64,000 nt of DNA from Bordetella parapertussis (GTDB lineage: Bacteria > Pseudomonadota > Gammaproteobacteria > Burkholderiales > Burkholderiaceae_B): positions 1-64,000 of the forward strand of contig CAMDEF010000013.1 in NCBI GenBank assembly GCA_945895265.1. The letters are read 5' to 3'. Below are positions 24,262 to 32,144 of the stretch, piece after piece; position 1 is the first letter of the stretch; each line of letters begins with the position of its first letter. Both the position numbers and the translations under genes were made by a program. Under the pieces are notes generated by a model. The model was not told the origin of the DNA, ran no database searches, and worked only from the letters and a program-made list of their open reading frames with translations.

Positions 24262-25008
24262 TTAGCTGCTTGCTTTCGGAAACTGCATGATTAAAATCTC
24301 GGCGCCCGAGATGTCTGTGGTCAGGGTGGCTGCAGGGTCGGTGGGTGCGATAAAAATTGCAGTACCGGCTTCGTGCGTTTGGCCATCAAACTTAGCAGCG
24401 CCCGCCGCAATATAAATAAATTGTCCGCGTCCAGAGGTTGGTTCGGGCCCCACAATCCTTTGCTGGGCGGGTGCCTGATAGATCGTGGCGCACAAGCCAT
24501 CGGTTTGCATCGCAATGGCTTTGTGCTCGAGTGTGCTCGTCAAAGCACTGCGCTTGACGTCGTTTAAACAGCCCACGGGTGTCCCCATCACATGGCGGCG
24601 CGGTAGGTCTTTCATGTCACCGCGCTGCTCTGGCAAATATCCTGCGCCCGCGTCTTTGCCTAATCTAAACACCATGTAATGTAAGCCCTGTTCGCCCGCG
24701 GTGATGGGGCCATAGCCGGTGTGCTTGGCGGCAAAGTGCACGGTGTAGGGCGCGACCTGATGTTTACCTAACAGACCTTCACCTGCCACCATGATCTGAA
24801 ACTGATCGACAATGTGAAAGTGTGATTGCAGCACACCATGTGGCTGCTGCTCGATCAGCTTGCAGTTTGGTGCGTCGGATTCAGCATTGCCTGTTTCAGG
24901 GATTAAATCGCTTCTGAAAATATGCCCACCGCTGACACCAGGTGCCGAACGAATGGGACGCTCGCGGCGATTGTTGAAGGCTGCAGTGATTGTGCCGATC
25001 TTGGTCAT
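24262..25008 (-). CDS. cupin-like protein of unknown function
   Basis: A 248-residue protein that looks like a bicupin. Metal-binding-type histidines occur in the first half (LQSHFHIVDQFQIMVAGEG), and a second barrel lies in GRGQFIYIAAGAAKFDGQTHEAG. No signal peptide is seen. I do not recognise a specific enzyme family. The start at 25008 has CGGAGA about 9 bases upstream. It is divergent from an SDR gene that begins 98 bases away, so the two may share regulation and pathway. Confidence 0.65.
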   Translation of the reverse strand: MTKIGTITAAFNNRRERPIRSAPGVSGGHIFRSDLIPETGNAESDAPNCKLIEQQPHGVLQSHFHIVDQFQIMVAGEGLLGKHQVAPYTVHFAAKHTGYGPITAGEQGLHYMVFRLGKDAGAGYLPEQRGDMKDLPRRHVMGTPVGCLNDVKRSALTSTLEHKAIAMQTDGLCATIYQAPAQQRIVGPEPTSGRGQFIYIAAGAAKFDGQTHEAGTAIFIAPTDPAATLTTDISGAEILIMQFPKASS

Positions 25009-25106
25009 AGTGCAGATCTCCGTGTGGGCTTTGCTGTGCAAGCAGTTAAGACCTTTGTGATGCTTTATTATTGCACGATGAGGGATATAACAACTAGGTG
25101 TGAGCG

Positions 25107-25862
25107 ATGACTAAACTATTAGAGGATCGAGTGATTTGGGTGGTTGGGGCCTCTGGGGCGATTGGCGCCGCGATCGCTCGCCGTGTGGCGAGTGAGGGCG
25201 CTATCGTGGTGGTATCTGCCCGCTCGGTGGACAAGCTCGAGGCTTTGACGGCACAAATTACTGCGACCGGAGAAAGGGCGCAAACCCTAGTGGTCGACAT
25301 CAAGAATCGCAAAAATGTTGACGAGGCCGCACAAGCGATTTTGAAGCAATACAGCCAAATTGATGGTTTAGTGAACTCAACTTCGATTTCGGATTTTGGT
25401 CCGCTGATGAGTCTGGATGATGATGTCTGGATGGAGGTTTTAGATTCAAAATTGCTAGGCTATGTGCGCACGATGCGCGCCGTTTTACCCGCAATGTCTG
25501 AACGTAAACGGGGCGTGATTGTGAATATGTCGGGTCGCGGTGGTAAGCAACCGACGGCGACACATTTACCCGGCGGCTGTGCGAACGCGGCAGTGAATTT
25601 GCTGGACAAAGGTGTAGCTGACGCTTTTCTACCTTTCGGCATTCGAGTCAACACAGTGGCTCCTGGGCCCATCGCCTCAGACCGACTGGATCAGATGATG
25701 AAATCAACCGGATCCATGTCAGACCGAAGCGCACAGACGTTTAATCGCCCTGGCACCCCTGAGGATGTTGCCGAGGCGACGCTTTGGTTGCTCTCGGACC
25801 AGTCTAGGCATGTGACGGGCGCGCTGATCCCTGTTGACGGTGGCGCAACCTATACGGTTTGA
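25107..25862 (+). CDS. SDR-family protein lacking the catalytic Tyr and Lys
   Basis: A 251-residue Rossmann-fold short-chain dehydrogenase homologue with the cofactor motif GASGAIG (14-20), an Asp at the D64 cofactor position and S142. Where the catalytic YxxSK should lie it reads LPGGCANAAV (154-163), with Gly156 in place of Tyr and Asn160 in place of Lys. The C-terminus DGGATYTV is normal. It either uses another proton relay or is not a dehydrogenase. It is divergent from the cupin gene. Confidence 0.82.
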   Translation: MTKLLEDRVIWVVGASGAIGAAIARRVASEGAIVVVSARSVDKLEALTAQITATGERAQTLVVDIKNRKNVDEAAQAILKQYSQIDGLVNSTSISDFGPLMSLDDDVWMEVLDSKLLGYVRTMRAVLPAMSERKRGVIVNMSGRGGKQPTATHLPGGCANAAVNLLDKGVADAFLPFGIRVNTVAPGPIASDRLDQMMKSTGSMSDRSAQTFNRPGTPEDVAEATLWLLSDQSRHVTGALIPVDGGATYTV

Positions 25863-25910
25863 TCGGTCGTGACGCTAACTCAGTCGCTAGGGGTCAGAAG
25901 GCCGACGCGT

Positions 25911-26888
25911 TTACTCTGGCTTTAACCCCACGTCGTCAAACGCCTGTTTCCAGTCTTTGAGCTGACCTGCCACGAAAGTATTCAGCTCTGCAGGCGTTGA
26001 GCCTGCAAGGTCAAACCCTTGTCGTTCAATGCGTGCGCGTGAGCTGGGATCAGCGATTGCAGCGCGGACTGCCGCGCTCATTCGGTTGGCGATCTCTGGG
26101 GGTAGCTTGGCGGGCCCAAAGAGCGCGGCCCAAGTTTGGGCACCCAAGGACGGCAATCCCGCTTCCGCGAAGGTTGGCACGTCGGGCAGAATTGAAAGAC
26201 GTTTATCGAGCATGATTGCGATTGGAGCGAGTTTGCCTTCGTTGATGTGTTGCACGGTACTGATCGTTGAGACTAGGTTGAAATTCACATGTCCACCTAG
26301 CAAATCATTGACGTTTGGCGCTTCTCCCTTGTAAGGGATTAAGTTCATTTGCAGATCGTTTTGTTTAGTCATGCGGCTAAACATCAATTGCGTCACACCG
26401 CTGTGGCTGCCGAAGTTGAGCTTGCCAGGATTGGCTTTGCCGTAGGCGACCAACTCAGCATATGTTTTAAACGGCTGTTTCGGGTTGGCGACCATCACGA
26501 AGATATAGCGGCCAACCAACGCGACTGGCGTAAAACTTGTGAGTGGGTCGTAGGGCGGGTTCTTCTTGAGTAATGGCACCTGCATCATGGGGGTATTCGA
26601 GGCCATGAAAAACGTGTGGCCGTCGGGTTCAGAGCGCATCACATATTCCGCTGCGATCTGCCCATCGGCGCCAGGTTTATTTTCAACAACGACGGTTTGA
26701 CCGAGAGTCGTGGTTAAGTGCTGAGCCAAGATTCTTGCCACCACGTCAGTCGCGCCGCCCGGCGGAAATTGCAGCACAATGCGAATGTTTTTTGTTGGCC
26801 AGGTTTGTGCATTGGCCCAAGTAGGTGCAGCCAAGCTCGCGATGGTACAGGCCAGCAGAGTGAGATGTCGAAAGAGTTTTAATGACAT
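25911..26888 (-). CDS. Bug/TctC-type tripartite tricarboxylate receptor
   Basis: A 325-residue periplasmic receptor. The signal peptide LFRHLTLLACTIASLAAPTWANA precedes QTWPTK. Motifs: LQFPPGGATDVVARIL, EPDGHTFFMA (His for the common Tyr), IPYKGEAPNVNDLLGG and LPDVPTFAEAGLP. The start at 26888 has GAAGG 8 bases upstream. It is divergent from the GST-SDR unit across 124 bases. Confidence 0.92.
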   Translation of the reverse strand: MSLKLFRHLTLLACTIASLAAPTWANAQTWPTKNIRIVLQFPPGGATDVVARILAQHLTTTLGQTVVVENKPGADGQIAAEYVMRSEPDGHTFFMASNTPMMQVPLLKKNPPYDPLTSFTPVALVGRYIFVMVANPKQPFKTYAELVAYGKANPGKLNFGSHSGVTQLMFSRMTKQNDLQMNLIPYKGEAPNVNDLLGGHVNFNLVSTISTVQHINEGKLAPIAIMLDKRLSILPDVPTFAEAGLPSLGAQTWAALFGPAKLPPEIANRMSAAVRAAIADPSSRARIERQGFDLAGSTPAELNTFVAGQLKDWKQAFDDVGLKPE

Positions 26889-27012
26889 AGGGTACCTTCG
26901 GTGTGTATTGATCCAAAAAGCTTCGCAATTTTCAGCCTGATGATAATACGCCTGACACACTCTTGGTCATTTACACTAGAATAAACATCATGTTTTTTAT
27001 AAGGGAAAACCC

Positions 27013-27621
27013 ATGCTGCTCTATGATATGACGAGTGCCATGAATCCTCGCCGAGTACGAATTTTTTTAGCCGAGAAGGGGCTCACCATTCCGACTCGGC
27101 AGGTCGATGGCTTAAATCGTGAGAACCTGCAACCAGAGTTTTTATCAAAAAACTCACTTGGTAAAACGCCGGTACTTGAACTCGCTGATGGGACGTTATT
27201 GACCGAATCCATTGCGATATGCCGTTACCTTGAAACCTTGCATCCTGAAAAACCGCTTTTTGGTCGTACCGCCCTTGAACAAGCGCAGATCGAGATGTGG
27301 ACGCGTCGCATAGAGTTTGAAATTGTGATGCCGATCATCACTAACTTTCGGCATACAGGTCAGTACTGGGTCGGTCGCGTTCCGCAAGAACCTGCCTGTG
27401 GCGAGTTTTATCATGCACGCTCGCTCGAGGCCTTTGAATGGCTAGATAAAGAACTAGTGGGTAAAGAGTTCATCGCGGCCGATCACTATACGATCGCTGA
27501 TATCGTCGCACAGTGCGGTTTTTTGGTGGGTAAAGCGACCGGCACCAGGATTCCTCCAGAGCTTAAAGAATTAACGCGATGGTACGCCGCAATGGTGGCA
27601 CGCCCCACTGCAAGGGCCTAA
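27013..27621 (+). CDS. glutathione S-transferase family protein
   Basis: A 202-residue GST with an N-terminal thioredoxin-fold domain (MLLYDMTSAMNPRRVRIFL), the glutathione-binding ESIAICRYLE segment near residue 66, and an all-helical C-terminal domain. The N-terminal catalytic Ser/Tyr is not certain; T7/S8 is the best candidate. It may conjugate or isomerise an electrophilic intermediate. It is followed after one base by an SDR gene, so the two form an operon. Confidence 0.87.
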   Translation: MLLYDMTSAMNPRRVRIFLAEKGLTIPTRQVDGLNRENLQPEFLSKNSLGKTPVLELADGTLLTESIAICRYLETLHPEKPLFGRTALEQAQIEMWTRRIEFEIVMPIITNFRHTGQYWVGRVPQEPACGEFYHARSLEAFEWLDKELVGKEFIAADHYTIADIVAQCGFLVGKATGTRIPPELKELTRWYAAMVARPTARA

Positions 27622-27622
27622 G

Positions 27623-28372
27623 ATGAATCACGCCACCGCGACCAGCTTGCCCCCAAAAGTTTGTTTAATCGTAGGTGCCGGTGACGGTACGGGCAGTGCG
27701 GTTGCGAAGCGCTTTGCGCTGGCAGGTTACACCGTTTGCGTCACCCGCCGCACCCCTGAAGCCAGTCAAGGCTTGTTGGCAGCCATTCATGAATTAGGCG
27801 GTCGTGCCATGGCGTTCACGCTCGATGCTCGTCATGAGGATGAAGTCATCAGCTTATTTCAAAAAATTGAACAAGACGTGGGCGTACTTGAGGTTGTTGT
27901 GTTTAACGTTGGTGGTAATGTACGTTTCCCGCTCTTAGAAATGACCGCACAAAAATATTTCAAGACTTGGGAAATGTGCGCGATGGCTGGCTTTTTAGTG
28001 GGGCGTGAGGCTGCGCGCGTGATGCTGCCTAGGCAGCGTGGCACGATTTTGTTTACGGGCGCAACGGCAAGTTTGCGTGGCGGTGTTGGGTTCAGCGCCT
28101 TCGCGGGTGGCAAGGCCGCACTCAGGGCGCTTGCTCAAAGCATGGCACGCGAATTCGGTCCTCAAGGTTTGCATGTGGCGCACGTTGTTGTTGATGGCGT
28201 GATCGACTCTGAACGTATACGCACCACCCAACCAGAGCGCGTGGTGGCCTTGGGCCCTCAAGGGTTACTTGAGCCTGATAGTATCGCGCAAGCGTATATG
28301 TGGTTGCATGAACAGAATCCCGACGCGTGGACGTTCGAGCTTGATCTGCGCCCTGCCAAAGAAAGATGGTAA
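27623..28372 (+). CDS. SDR family oxidoreductase, Tyr replaced by Phe
   Basis: A 249-residue Rossmann protein with the glycine-rich cofactor motif GAGDGTGSAV (18-27) and DAR near residue 68. In the active-site helix the sequence is FSAFAGGKAALRAL: K164 is kept but the catalytic Tyr is Phe160. This variant occurs in a known subgroup of bacterial SDR-like proteins of uncertain activity. It starts one base after the GST stop and ends 29 bases before the peroxidase-related gene. Confidence 0.82.
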   Translation: MNHATATSLPPKVCLIVGAGDGTGSAVAKRFALAGYTVCVTRRTPEASQGLLAAIHELGGRAMAFTLDARHEDEVISLFQKIEQDVGVLEVVVFNVGGNVRFPLLEMTAQKYFKTWEMCAMAGFLVGREAARVMLPRQRGTILFTGATASLRGGVGFSAFAGGKAALRALAQSMAREFGPQGLHVAHVVVDGVIDSERIRTTQPERVVALGPQGLLEPDSIAQAYMWLHEQNPDAWTFELDLRPAKERW

Positions 28373-28401
28373 TTGAACATTTTTTATATATTGAGAACTC
28401 T

Positions 28402-29031
28402 ATGACGATCGAATCGCAAAACAGTACTGCAGTGAAACATCCGTCGCATCCCATCTCACGTTTTGCGATCCCGGCACTGGCTGATCTGCCAACAGACATT
28501 CGAGAAAAAATTCTTGCGGTGCAAGAGAAGTCTGGTTTTGTACCAAATGTCTTTTTGGTGCTCTCGCGCAGGCCAGATGAGTTTCGCGCTTTTTTTGCGT
28601 ATCACGACGCGCTAATGGTGAAAGAGTCGGGCAGTCTGACAAAAGCCGATCGCGAAATGATTGTCACCACCACCAGTGCCAAGAATAACTGTTTGTATTG
28701 CGTGGTGGCGCACGGTGCAATTTTGCGTATTTATGCAAAAAATCCGCTAGTGGCTGATCAGGTGGCCGTCAATCACCACAAGGCTGACATCACGCCTAGA
28801 CAAAAAGCGATGCTCGATTTTGCCGTGAAGGTATGCCTTGACTCACAGTCGGTCGGTGATCGGGATTATGCCGAACTACGAGAGTACGGCTTTGATGACG
28901 AAGATATTTGGGACATCACCGCCATCACAGGTTTTTTTGGTATGTCTAATCGCATGGCCAATGTGACCTCGATGCGCCCGAATGATGAGTTCTTTATGCT
29001 CGGGCGTTTACCAAAAAAGTCGCCTAAATGA
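28402..29031 (+). CDS. peroxidase-related protein, AhpD/CMD family
   Basis: A 209-residue carboxymuconolactone decarboxylase-like protein with the active motif NCLYCVVAHGAILR (CxxC followed by His) and the preceding segment ADREMIVTTTSAKN. It matches the group called uncharacterised peroxidase-related enzymes. The start is the ATG at 28402, since the upstream ATG at 28366 lies within the SDR gene. It is the third gene of the GST-SDR-peroxidase unit, and its stop overlaps the convergent deacylase gene by 8 bases. Confidence 0.83.
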   Translation: MTIESQNSTAVKHPSHPISRFAIPALADLPTDIREKILAVQEKSGFVPNVFLVLSRRPDEFRAFFAYHDALMVKESGSLTKADREMIVTTTSAKNNCLYCVVAHGAILRIYAKNPLVADQVAVNHHKADITPRQKAMLDFAVKVCLDSQSVGDRDYAELREYGFDDEDIWDITAITGFFGMSNRMANVTSMRPNDEFFMLGRLPKKSPK

Positions 29032-29509
29032 TTGGGACATTTATTATTTTCGGGATGTGACCCGTAATTTTTAGAAAGCGTTGAAGTTCTTTGTTTTCAA
29101 TGATAAGAGTCTCGGTGTTGACGAGTGGGTGAGCCTGTATCGCGTTGGCTTGCCAAATATGCTTGTCAATAACGAGCTCGACCTTCGTTTCAGTATCGCG
29201 CATCAGGGCTATCACGCTGACAGCACCTGGCTCGACGCCTAAAAAATTTTTTAAACGCGCTGCAGAAGCGAAGCCAAGTTTTTTTGCTTCTAGTTTCTCA
29301 CCAAGCTTGACCAGATCCACTTCATGCTCGGGTTGCGTAATGACCAAAAAATGACGCCTTCCTTTTTTGTCTTGCAAAAATAGGTTTTTATTGTGGGTGC
29401 CACCGAGCGAGGGCACTAAGGCCTTGAATTCGGCACAGGTGTTAGCAGCCGCGTGTTTAAAGCGTGAGACCTGCAGTTGGTGCGTGTCCAAAAATTGGTC
29501 GACAAACAT
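29024..29509 (-). CDS. YbaK/ProX-type aminoacyl-tRNA deacylase (PrdX-like)
   Basis: A 161-residue single-domain editing enzyme that hydrolyses mischarged tRNA (Ala- or Cys-tRNA-Pro type). THNKNLFLQDKKGRRHFLV includes the conserved Lys region. LGVEPGAVSVIAL and the C-terminal HPLVNTETLIIENKELQRFL are typical of PrdX/ProXp-ala proteins. It acts in the cytoplasm. Its mRNA 5' region carries a strong stem-loop (29523-29560). Confidence 0.85.
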   Translation of the reverse strand: MFVDQFLDTHQLQVSRFKHAAANTCAEFKALVPSLGGTHNKNLFLQDKKGRRHFLVITQPEHEVDLVKLGEKLEAKKLGFASAARLKNFLGVEPGAVSVIALMRDTETKVELVIDKHIWQANAIQAHPLVNTETLIIENKELQRFLKITGHIPKIINVPII

Positions 29510-29522
29510 ATTGATAACAACG

Positions 29523-29560
29523 CTGCGGCAGGGTTTAGATAAGTACCCAATGCGCCGCAG
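29523..29560 (-). other. stem-loop in the leader of the tRNA deacylase gene
   Basis: CTGCGGC (29523-29529) pairs with GCCGCAG (29554-29560), and an inner stem GGGT (29531-29534) pairs with ACCC (29545-29548). It lies 14-51 bases upstream of the start at 29509, so it could influence translation initiation or be the end of the preceding transcript. Confidence 0.45.
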
Positions 29561-29659
29561 TGTAGATCGCCGCTAGGTTGGCAGCCTCGCAAGTCCTCAT
29601 ATTTAAGCGAACTTAGAACGAATGCCTCGCAAATGCTGACAGTCAGAAGTCTCAACTAT

Positions 29660-29719
29660 GCTGCCAGCGTGGCAGCCTTAAGTTTTGGCAGTCTAGCAAT
29701 CCCCATTCAAAGAGTGGGG
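29660..29719 (-). terminator. stem-loops downstream of the Bug receptor gene
   Basis: Two hairpins follow the receptor stop at 29732 on the minus strand. CCCCA/TGGGG spans 29701-29719, and GCTGCCA GCG TGGCAGC spans 29660-29676 with a perfect 7-bp stem. Neither has a clear U-tract. Together they may end the receptor transcript. Confidence 0.4.
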
Positions 29720-29731
29720 CGCCACACAGAC

Positions 29732-30685
29732 TTATTCGTCAATTTTTGCGCCCGAGTCTTTGATGGCCCTGGCAAATTTAACGACTTCAGCACGAAGGTG
29801 AGTATCAAACTCTGAGGGGCTCATCAGCTTGGTGCTAAACCCCATTTCTTTGAATTTGTCTTGTACATCGGGCAGAGCTAGTGCGCGATTCACGTCCGCG
29901 TTGAGTTTGTTCACAATAGCGACTGGAGTCGCGCTCGGTGCGTACAGGCCAAACCAAGACACAACATCAAAGCCAGGTAATCCAGACTCAGCAACAGTGG
30001 GAACGTTAGGCGCTGCGACAACACGCTCGCCGCTTGAAATCGCTAGTACCTTGATGCGCCCACCACTTGCGTGCTTGATCGAGGTTGGGATTGGATCGAA
30101 CAGCATTGGGATCTGACCGCCTAATAAGTCAGTTAAAGCCGGCGAACCTCCTTTGTAAGGAATATGTCGCATTTGCACACCAGCCATCGTTTTGAAAATC
30201 TCGCCAGCCAAATGCGCACCACCTCCGGGTCCGCTCGAGCCATAGTCAAGTCCGTTGGGTTGCGTCTTGATATATGCAATAAGTTCTTTGACAGAACTGG
30301 CCGGTACAGATGAGTTCACAATCAGCAAAAAGGGTGCAATCGCAACATGGGCCACCGGTACAAAGTCTTTCAAGGTGTCGTAGGGCAGCTTTTTATACAG
30401 GCTCAGGTTGATCGAGTGCTGGGTGCCCTGTAGTAATAAGGTGTAGCCGTCAGCCGCCGATTTTGCGACAAGCTCTGAACCGACGGTGCCACTGGCGCCT
30501 GTCTTGTTTTCAATAATGGCTTGCTGTCCCCAAGTTTCAGTCAGTTTTTGACCCAAAATGCGCGCGACAACGTCGGTGCCCCCACCCGGCGGGAAAGGCA
30601 CGACGATACGAACCGATTTGGTTGGATAGGCCTGGGCGAGTGCCAGACAGGGGGCAAGTAGTAAGGCCGCAAGAAAGCGTTTCAA
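29732..30685 (-). CDS. Bug/TctC-type tripartite tricarboxylate receptor
   Basis: A 317-residue periplasmic receptor with a short signal peptide (MKRFLAALLLAPCLALAQA, cleaved before YPTKS). Motifs: VPFPPGGGTDVVARIL, SAADGYTLLL, IPYKGGSPALTDLLGGQ and APNVPTVAESGLPG. It is divergent from the CaiB-type CoA-transferase gene (83 bases between starts), which suggests the ligand may be the acid activated by that enzyme (inference). Confidence 0.92.
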   Translation of the reverse strand: MKRFLAALLLAPCLALAQAYPTKSVRIVVPFPPGGGTDVVARILGQKLTETWGQQAIIENKTGASGTVGSELVAKSAADGYTLLLQGTQHSINLSLYKKLPYDTLKDFVPVAHVAIAPFLLIVNSSVPASSVKELIAYIKTQPNGLDYGSSGPGGGAHLAGEIFKTMAGVQMRHIPYKGGSPALTDLLGGQIPMLFDPIPTSIKHASGGRIKVLAISSGERVVAAPNVPTVAESGLPGFDVVSWFGLYAPSATPVAIVNKLNADVNRALALPDVQDKFKEMGFSTKLMSPSEFDTHLRAEVVKFARAIKDSGAKIDE

Positions 30686-30768
30686 TATAATCTCCTGGCT
30701 CGATTTTTCACGAGCTTCTGTTTGAACCTCTACAATAAAGCTTTTGTCACAAAATTGGAACCTTTCTT

Positions 30769-31992
30769 ATGTCTGGCCCTCTCTCCCACATCAAAGTTCT
30801 TGACCTATCGCGTGTACTCGCTGCGCCCTGGGCCGCACAAAACTTAGCGGATTTAGGCGCAGACGTCATTAAGGTTGAGCGCCCAATCAAGGGCGATGAC
30901 TCGCGGGCCTTCGCGCCACCGTTCTTGAAGGATCAAGACGGCAATGTCACTCGCGAGTCTGCTTATTTTTGTGCAGCCAATCGCGGTAAGAAGTCGATTA
31001 CGATTGATTTGTCCAAACCCGAAGGTCAGCAGTTAGTACGTGAGTTGGCCAAAAACGTAGACGTGATTTTTGAAAACTATAAAGTCGGTGATCTGGCGCG
31101 CTATGGCTTGGGCTACGAAGATATCAAAGCGATTAACCCCGCGATTATTTACTGCTCGGTGACTGGCTTCGGGCAGACTGGGCCTGAAAAAGACCGGCCG
31201 GGCTACGATTTTATGGCTCAAGGTATGGGCGGTTTAATGAGTATCACCGGCGAGCGCGACGACGTGCCTGGTGGTGGCCCGCAGCGTGTAGGTGTACCAA
31301 TTATTGACTTGACGACTGGGATGTATGCCTCGATTGCTGTCTGTGCAGCGATTGCGAATCGTGCAGTCACAGGTCAGGGACAGTGGATCGATGTCTCATT
31401 GCTCGATTCGTGTGTGGCCTTCTTGGCAAACCAGGCGATGAATTATTTTGCCACCGGCGAGTCGCCTAAGTCGATCGGTAATGCGCATCCGAATATCGTG
31501 CCTTATCAAACCTTCAAAACCTCGGATGGTGCGTTGATTTTGGCTTGTGGCAATGACAATCTCTTTAAGAAGTTTTGCGAAATTGCCGAATGCACTCATC
31601 TTTCGCAGGATCCGCGTTACGCAACCAACGGTGAGCGCGTCAAAAATCGCGTCGAGATCACAGCGATTCTGGATGAGATTTTTTTAAAACACACCACGCG
31701 CGAGTGGGTCAAACTGCTCGATGAGGCGGGGGTCGCGAACGGGCCAATCAATACAGTGGCACAAGTGTTTGAAGAGCCTCAAGTGCTGGCACGCGGCATG
31801 AAAATTGAATTGCCACATGCTGTGGCGGGCAAGGTGCCCTTGGTTGGCAGCCCAATGAAGTTCTCGGGCACACCAATCAAACACGAGATTCCGCCGCCAG
31901 CTTTAGGGCAGCATACGGATGAGATTTTAAGTACGGTACTGCATAAAAATGCCGAACAGATTGCTGGGTTGAAAGCGTCAGGAATTGTTTGA
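30769..31992 (+). CDS. CaiB/BaiF family CoA-transferase (class III)
   Basis: A 407-residue enzyme that moves CoA between acyl-CoA and a free acid. The N-terminus LSHIKVLDLSRVLAAPWAAQ, the VERP signature and the catalytic Asp region DRPGYDFMAQGMGG (about residues 143-156) match family III transferases such as formyl-CoA and succinyl-CoA:acid transferases. The full length is kept. It likely activates a carboxylic acid taken up through the divergent receptor, and precedes a D-aminoacylase gene by 152 bases. Confidence 0.9.
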   Translation: MSGPLSHIKVLDLSRVLAAPWAAQNLADLGADVIKVERPIKGDDSRAFAPPFLKDQDGNVTRESAYFCAANRGKKSITIDLSKPEGQQLVRELAKNVDVIFENYKVGDLARYGLGYEDIKAINPAIIYCSVTGFGQTGPEKDRPGYDFMAQGMGGLMSITGERDDVPGGGPQRVGVPIIDLTTGMYASIAVCAAIANRAVTGQGQWIDVSLLDSCVAFLANQAMNYFATGESPKSIGNAHPNIVPYQTFKTSDGALILACGNDNLFKKFCEIAECTHLSQDPRYATNGERVKNRVEITAILDEIFLKHTTREWVKLLDEAGVANGPINTVAQVFEEPQVLARGMKIELPHAVAGKVPLVGSPMKFSGTPIKHEIPPPALGQHTDEILSTVLHKNAEQIAGLKASGIV

Positions 31993-32144
31993 TCAGTTTC
32001 GGGGTAAACCGCGCTTCGTAGCGCTGAAAGCAATACCCGTGTTGTGGATGAGGTAGGCGCTATGGCTTTAAAATCACGTCAGACAAGTTTAAAGTGCGAG
32101 AAACCTCTCGCCCAGAAGCACTCAAGATAAAAAGCGGAGACAAC

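Noticed and set aside
25107..28372. Treating the two SDR genes as pseudogenes because catalytic residues are missing
   Set aside because: Both frames are full-length with normal cofactor motifs and good context, so altered function is more likely than decay.
32010..32025. Small hairpin GCGCT TCGT AGCGC after the CoA-transferase gene
   Set aside because: A 5-bp stem without a U-tract is too weak to call a terminator.
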